From: Sphingobacterium sp. BN32
GTDB taxonomy: Bacteria; Bacteroidota; Bacteroidia; Sphingobacteriales; Sphingobacteriaceae
DNA: 64,000 nt
Assembly (NCBI RefSeq): GCF_030503615.1
Contig: NZ_CP129963.1
Coordinates: 2,108,001-2,172,000 of the forward strand
Reading direction: 5' to 3'
Positions 60,268 through 64,000 of the stretch are shown one piece after another. Position 1 is the stretch's first letter. Every line of letters starts with the position of its first letter. Under the pieces are notes generated by a model that made no database searches, was not told the origin of the DNA, and saw only the letters and a list, made by a program, of their open reading frames with translations. The position numbers and the translations under genes were made by a program.

Positions 60268-63051
60268 CTATTTAAGTTGAAATGAAGAAAACTGGTGAAT
60301 TAAACTAGATAATTCTTGATTTGCCTCTTCGTCATAATTAATCGATCCAGCATTGATGCCTAAAGAAATTCTAAAAAATTCTATCCATTTATTATATTTC
60401 TCTAAAGTAATCGAACGAATATCCAGACTGGTATTATCAAAAAGTTTAGCAATTGTAGGACTCGAAATATCCTTTATGTGTTGATAAAATGTCAGATGGC
60501 TTCGCATCCCTTCCGCTTCATTTTGCTCTTCATCGGAGAAGTAACTTAAATCGAAACCAAAGACTAAATCATTAATGATCAATGAAAATGTCTCAGAAAG
60601 AAAAACTTCATGACCATGATTTAATTGAATTTGAGACACCACATCATTTAAAATATTGATCAGCTTAGCGCTAATTTTTCTCTTGTCAAGAATTAATTTC
60701 AAGTGGTCAATTAAAAACTGAACATTTCCTTTCGTAAGACCTAGCTCGTAAAAAAAATTAAAGCGCTCAAGATTTAATATTTGTTCTAACCAGTAATCCA
60801 AGACAAGTCTAGTGTAATATTCAGCCTTTGTTTCTGTCTTTTGCGACACGAACAAATCTTCCAGTTTGATATTATTAGAATTCAAAAAATGAATAACAGC
60901 ATCATCTGTTGGCAGCCATAGCTTCATTTTTAAAATTCTGATAACATCCTCTTTACTGCTTGCGCTTCCCAATTCTGCATATTGACTTCGAAAAATACTG
61001 GCTGCTGTCGATTGGGGATCCACCGCATCATTCTCTCTCACATTGGTCACCATATGATCATTAAGAAGATGATAGATTTTTAGAGAATCAATGGAAAGAT
61101 GTTTCAAAAAAACGTTGAAAGCACTTAAATCCTTTGCTAAGACCTGATTAAAAGAAAATTGAAAACCACTTACCTGCACATTATTATTTGCCCGCAGGGC
61201 TGCAACATCATCACTTTGCACATATTTGGTCAATAAACCGCTTATCTCCTTAATAATAGTATCAAGCCTTTGTAAGTAATGATTGATTTTAGTCTTATTA
61301 TTAGACACAAGAGATAGGTTATCAATTATTCGTTGCGACCCATCCTGATTTAAACTTGCAGAAGCTTCCCAAATAGCGAGCGGATCCTTGAAATGCTTTT
61401 TTACGAAGCCGAAGTCCGAAAAAGAATCTTTTAAAGAATTTAGAAACTCTTTCCGATCGGGGTTGACAGCTTTTTCCTCCCCGAATTCTTCAAAACCAGC
61501 AAAACTATCTTCCGAATATTTATAATCGCGTAAAAGGTAAAAATTATTGAAATTTACCGTATTGTAAGTCCAGTCTGTATGCCAATCTCGTGTTTGAGTA
61601 ACTATTTCATTCTCGAAAAAACGTTCAAACCGAGTATGCCATTTATAGGCTAATTTATCCGGAGACAACTGAAATTCGAAATCATTTGTAGAGTCAAATT
61701 TCAATTGATTATTGAAAAATGTAAAGATTACGAATAAAGGTGGTACTTCACTTTGCTTTAGTGATTTACTGCGCTCTTGCACATCTTTTCCTATATTGTT
61801 GCCGATCCAGTCCGATAATAAAGTTGATATTTCATTTACTTCCAACTGTTTATCATTCGTACAGAATAAGAGATTATTAATATTAAAATCATCAGAATAC
61901 TTATTAAATAAATAGGACACTTTCCCACGCAAAAGCATAGCGTCTATATTTTTTTCTGATATATCTTGTTGGTCTAACGCCATACGACTGCGAGCGCCAG
62001 GGAAATCTAATAAATCGGAATACTTTAAGAAAGCCTTGGTATCGGATAACTCTTTGGGAATTGTAAATACCAACTCCGCAATTATTGCTGTTAAAAATGA
62101 AATATTAATGTCTATAAGACTACCATCTTCTAACTTAAGTAATGTTCTTTTTTCACAAAATGATAACTCTTGCAAGCGTTTAACATCCAAAATCTCGCCG
62201 TGACCTCTAAGGACATTATCAAAAGCTAAATATCCTTTTGTTGCGAATTTTATATTCTCAAGCTGTTGAATAAGCGATTTGAATAATGTAGAAAGATGTT
62301 CGTCACGATTCCATAATACACTAAACAAGTCGTTCCATTCCGAAGGATGATAAGATGTGATAACATGGCCAATCCTCTCAAAAAATCTCAACTCGTATAG
62401 GCCTTCAAAAAGAATGGTATGCTTTGACAGGTGTTGTTGGAAATATTCTTTGATTTCCAATACATCAAATTCGGTTAGAAAACCCTGAACCGGTTCACCA
62501 GATCGTTCCTCTAATTTTTTCAGATGCTGCTCCAGCTCCTTCTTCCCGATAAACGCAGTTATACGTTTCAGATCTAAAAAAAATGAATCCAGTACGATGC
62601 TTAAAACATCCTTTGCGGAAAGTAATATTACTTTTATAGGGAATCCTTCAAATTTGATAGTTTGATCTATTGTAAAACGGGTCACAACACCGGTGCTTTC
62701 AGCTCCAGTTCCTGGAGGATTGATATCCTTTAAAAAGTCATAGTGATTCCGGCCATCTGAAATGAGAAAAGGTTGACCATGCTCACTGAGCAAGTTTTTA
62801 ATAAGATATGATTTACCGACTTGGCTAGCTCCAAACACCGCCATAACAGGCTTACTATCAATACCTTTATTGATTTTACCAATAACATTTAAACTATTTT
62901 TCAAAGACAATAAGGTTGTTGAGCGGTCTTCAAATTGCAAGTTCTGTTCTACCCAAGCGATCATCTGTTGAATAATGCTTGTCTTTTCGGATATTGATGA
63001 CTTAATAGCAATTAAATCATTCGCTGAATAATTTTTCATAATGGGTAACAT
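60268..63051 (-). CDS. SrfC-like large P-loop NTPase
   Basis: A 927-residue cytosolic protein. The P-loop is MAVFGASQVGKSYL (Walker A 74-81), followed by DFPGARSRM (about 355), consistent with a dynamin/TRAFAC-type switch II. The rest is helical. I assign it to the virulence factor SrfC-like group from its layout and from its position directly after an SrfB-like gene (3-bp gap), as in proteobacterial srfB-srfC. The biochemical role of SrfC is not established. The start is ATG 63051, though 63039 (MKNYSAND) is possible. Confidence 0.68.
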   Translation of the reverse strand: MLPIMKNYSANDLIAIKSSISEKTSIIQQMIAWVEQNLQFEDRSTTLLSLKNSLNVIGKINKGIDSKPVMAVFGASQVGKSYLIKNLLSEHGQPFLISDGRNHYDFLKDINPPGTGAESTGVVTRFTIDQTIKFEGFPIKVILLSAKDVLSIVLDSFFLDLKRITAFIGKKELEQHLKKLEERSGEPVQGFLTEFDVLEIKEYFQQHLSKHTILFEGLYELRFFERIGHVITSYHPSEWNDLFSVLWNRDEHLSTLFKSLIQQLENIKFATKGYLAFDNVLRGHGEILDVKRLQELSFCEKRTLLKLEDGSLIDINISFLTAIIAELVFTIPKELSDTKAFLKYSDLLDFPGARSRMALDQQDISEKNIDAMLLRGKVSYLFNKYSDDFNINNLLFCTNDKQLEVNEISTLLSDWIGNNIGKDVQERSKSLKQSEVPPLFVIFTFFNNQLKFDSTNDFEFQLSPDKLAYKWHTRFERFFENEIVTQTRDWHTDWTYNTVNFNNFYLLRDYKYSEDSFAGFEEFGEEKAVNPDRKEFLNSLKDSFSDFGFVKKHFKDPLAIWEASASLNQDGSQRIIDNLSLVSNNKTKINHYLQRLDTIIKEISGLLTKYVQSDDVAALRANNNVQVSGFQFSFNQVLAKDLSAFNVFLKHLSIDSLKIYHLLNDHMVTNVRENDAVDPQSTAASIFRSQYAELGSASSKEDVIRILKMKLWLPTDDAVIHFLNSNNIKLEDLFVSQKTETKAEYYTRLVLDYWLEQILNLERFNFFYELGLTKGNVQFLIDHLKLILDKRKISAKLINILNDVVSQIQLNHGHEVFLSETFSLIINDLVFGFDLSYFSDEEQNEAEGMRSHLTFYQHIKDISSPTIAKLFDNTSLDIRSITLEKYNKWIEFFRISLGINAGSINYDEEANQELSSLIHQFSSFQLK

Positions 63052-63054
63052 ACT

Positions 63055-64000
63055 TTATAAAACAAACTCACAGGTATCCAACCAATAGCCCAATTCCTGT
63101 TCTAAAGTTTGATAGCTAAGTAAAAAATACTTATTAGGTTTGCTATTACCCTCAACATCCTCTACCTGCAAAATCTTAATTTCTTCCTTACTATCCTCTA
63201 TTTCCCGACCAATCCGGACTCGGATCGGCATTTGTTGAAGGATAGCATTTCTTTCCAAATTAGTTTGTTGTTGAATCCAACCCTCATCCCGCCCAGCGTG
63301 TTTTTGTCTGACGCTACGTTCAATCTCGAGTAAGTTTATCTCCAATTTATACAATGACGAATACGGGTAATTTTGAGCCAGATATTGCGTGTATCCCAAA
63401 TGATAAGGCCATTGCTTCACTAAGAACTCGTGTTCATTCAGTAGTGGACTTAATATAGCCTCCTTCGTATTGAAGTTCTTCTTAACTATGTAATCTGCTG
63501 TAGAAATGAGCGATTGTTTTAATTGTTCGGTGTCTAACTTAAAGTCTTGAATCTTCTTCAATTTGCCCGCCATTAAAGCAATGATAGCTCCGACACTTAC
63601 AATAGTCTTAGGGTCATTGATAACACCGGAGTTATCAGCAAAAGGATACCATTTACCAACCCAATAATTATTGAGGTTGACAACATTACTTTGCGAACAG
63701 GAAAGGTACTTTCTAAATAAATCCTCAAAACTTTTTAAGGAAGCTGGTTTACCGGATAATACAACATAATCACAATCATACTGATTTAACACAACCGAAA
63801 TCTGTCGAATTAAGCTATCAAATACATCAGTTACGATAGCGTTGATTACCGATGGCGAAAAGCACCATTGAACATCTAAAAAACTAAAACCAAAATAGTT
63901 TTCGAAATATTGTTGAAGCTCTACATTTTTAAAATTTTCGCCTAATAGATCTTGAGTGCTAAAGCTTACATCTTCCTCTGTATTTGCGAGAGCTAAACAT
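63055..64000 (-). CDS. SrfB-like protein, C-terminal 314 residues (cut by window edge)
   Basis: The frame is open from the stop at 63055 to the right edge with no stop, so the N-terminus lies outside the window; a GTG at 63792 is not the start. The segment YVVLSGKPASLKSFEDLF and then WYPFADNSGVINDPKTIVSV are the pattern of the virulence factor SrfB family, which has a distant Hsp70/actin-like layout. It is the first visible gene of the minus-strand operon and ends 3 bp before the SrfC-like gene. Confidence 0.72.
   Translation of the reverse strand, partial: CLALANTEEDVSFSTQDLLGENFKNVELQQYFENYFGFSFLDVQWCFSPSVINAIVTDVFDSLIRQISVVLNQYDCDYVVLSGKPASLKSFEDLFRKYLSCSQSNVVNLNNYWVGKWYPFADNSGVINDPKTIVSVGAIIALMAGKLKKIQDFKLDTEQLKQSLISTADYIVKKNFNTKEAILSPLLNEHEFLVKQWPYHLGYTQYLAQNYPYSSLYKLEINLLEIERSVRQKHAGRDEGWIQQQTNLERNAILQQMPIRVRIGREIEDSKEEIKILQVEDVEGNSKPNKYFLLSYQTLEQELGYWLDTCEFVL

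Overview
The window comes from a Bacteroidota chromosome, most likely Sphingobacterium or a close Sphingobacteriaceae relative. The grounds are promoters of the TTTG-N20-TAnnTTTG type, a tmRNA tag of the Bacteroidota form (GEENYALAA), an S46 dipeptidyl-peptidase, a DUF5686 outer-membrane protein and NBU-like mobilization genes. No 16S rRNA or other species marker is present, so the genus is an inference.

Region 1 (1-13.8 kb) is core chromosome: the start of a ClC chloride channel, an S46 peptidase (DPP11-like), a secreted DUF6265/YCII-like protein, a pckA-fbp gluconeogenesis operon, a DUF5686 protein, a hisG-hisD operon preceded by a His-rich leader peptide, and a histone H1-like Lys/Ala/Pro-rich protein. 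Several intergenic gaps hold a dispersed family of AT-rich and palindromic repeats.

Region 2 (13.8-43.5 kb) is a genomic island at the 3' end of the tmRNA gene ssrA. The attachment core is repeated at 14168-14184 and 43517-43533. The left-end sequence next to ssrA recurs inside the island at 27063-27139, so the island looks like two tandem elements. Element A (14.2-27.06 kb) carries an ABC-three-component (ABC-3C) type defence operon (MBL hydrolase, trypsin-like protease, middle component, Rad50-like ATPase), a TIR protein, an AlbA/Schlafen-like regulator with an XRE repressor, and a HEPN protein. It has no visible integrase. Element B (27.06-43.5 kb) is an integrative mobilizable element with integrase, DUF3853 protein, RepA-like ATPase, Toprim primase, MobA, MobB and a membrane coiled-coil protein. 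Its cargo is a methyltransferase / PD-(D/E)XK nuclease / helicase / GIY-YIG operon plus an AAA_13 ATPase. The methyltransferase gene contains a run of nine Gs, so it may be phase-variable. Relic attachment sites of other elements (a tRNA 3' end with its terminator, and GAGCCCATT repeats) lie within element A.

Region 3 (43.5-48.2 kb) starts with two tandem 139-bp copies of the tmRNA tail plus terminator. Small secreted or hypothetical genes and an SF1 helicase with a C-terminal Vsr-like nuclease domain follow.

Region 4 (48.3-64.0 kb, all minus strand, running off the right edge) is a long, tightly packed operon. In transcription order it encodes an SrfB-like protein (partial), an SrfC-like large P-loop protein, two single-pass membrane proteins, a membrane-anchored subtilase, a four-TM coiled protein, a GTPase-like protein, a membrane protein whose N-terminus may be GTPase-associated, and another membrane protein. 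After a 192-bp gap come an outer-membrane-type protein, a lipoprotein with five ~100-residue repeats, a membrane-anchored protein and a nuclease lipoprotein. This coupling of SrfB/SrfC-like proteins, a second P-loop protein and a subtilase at the envelope is the best candidate here for a poorly described system. No known pathway accounts for the whole set.
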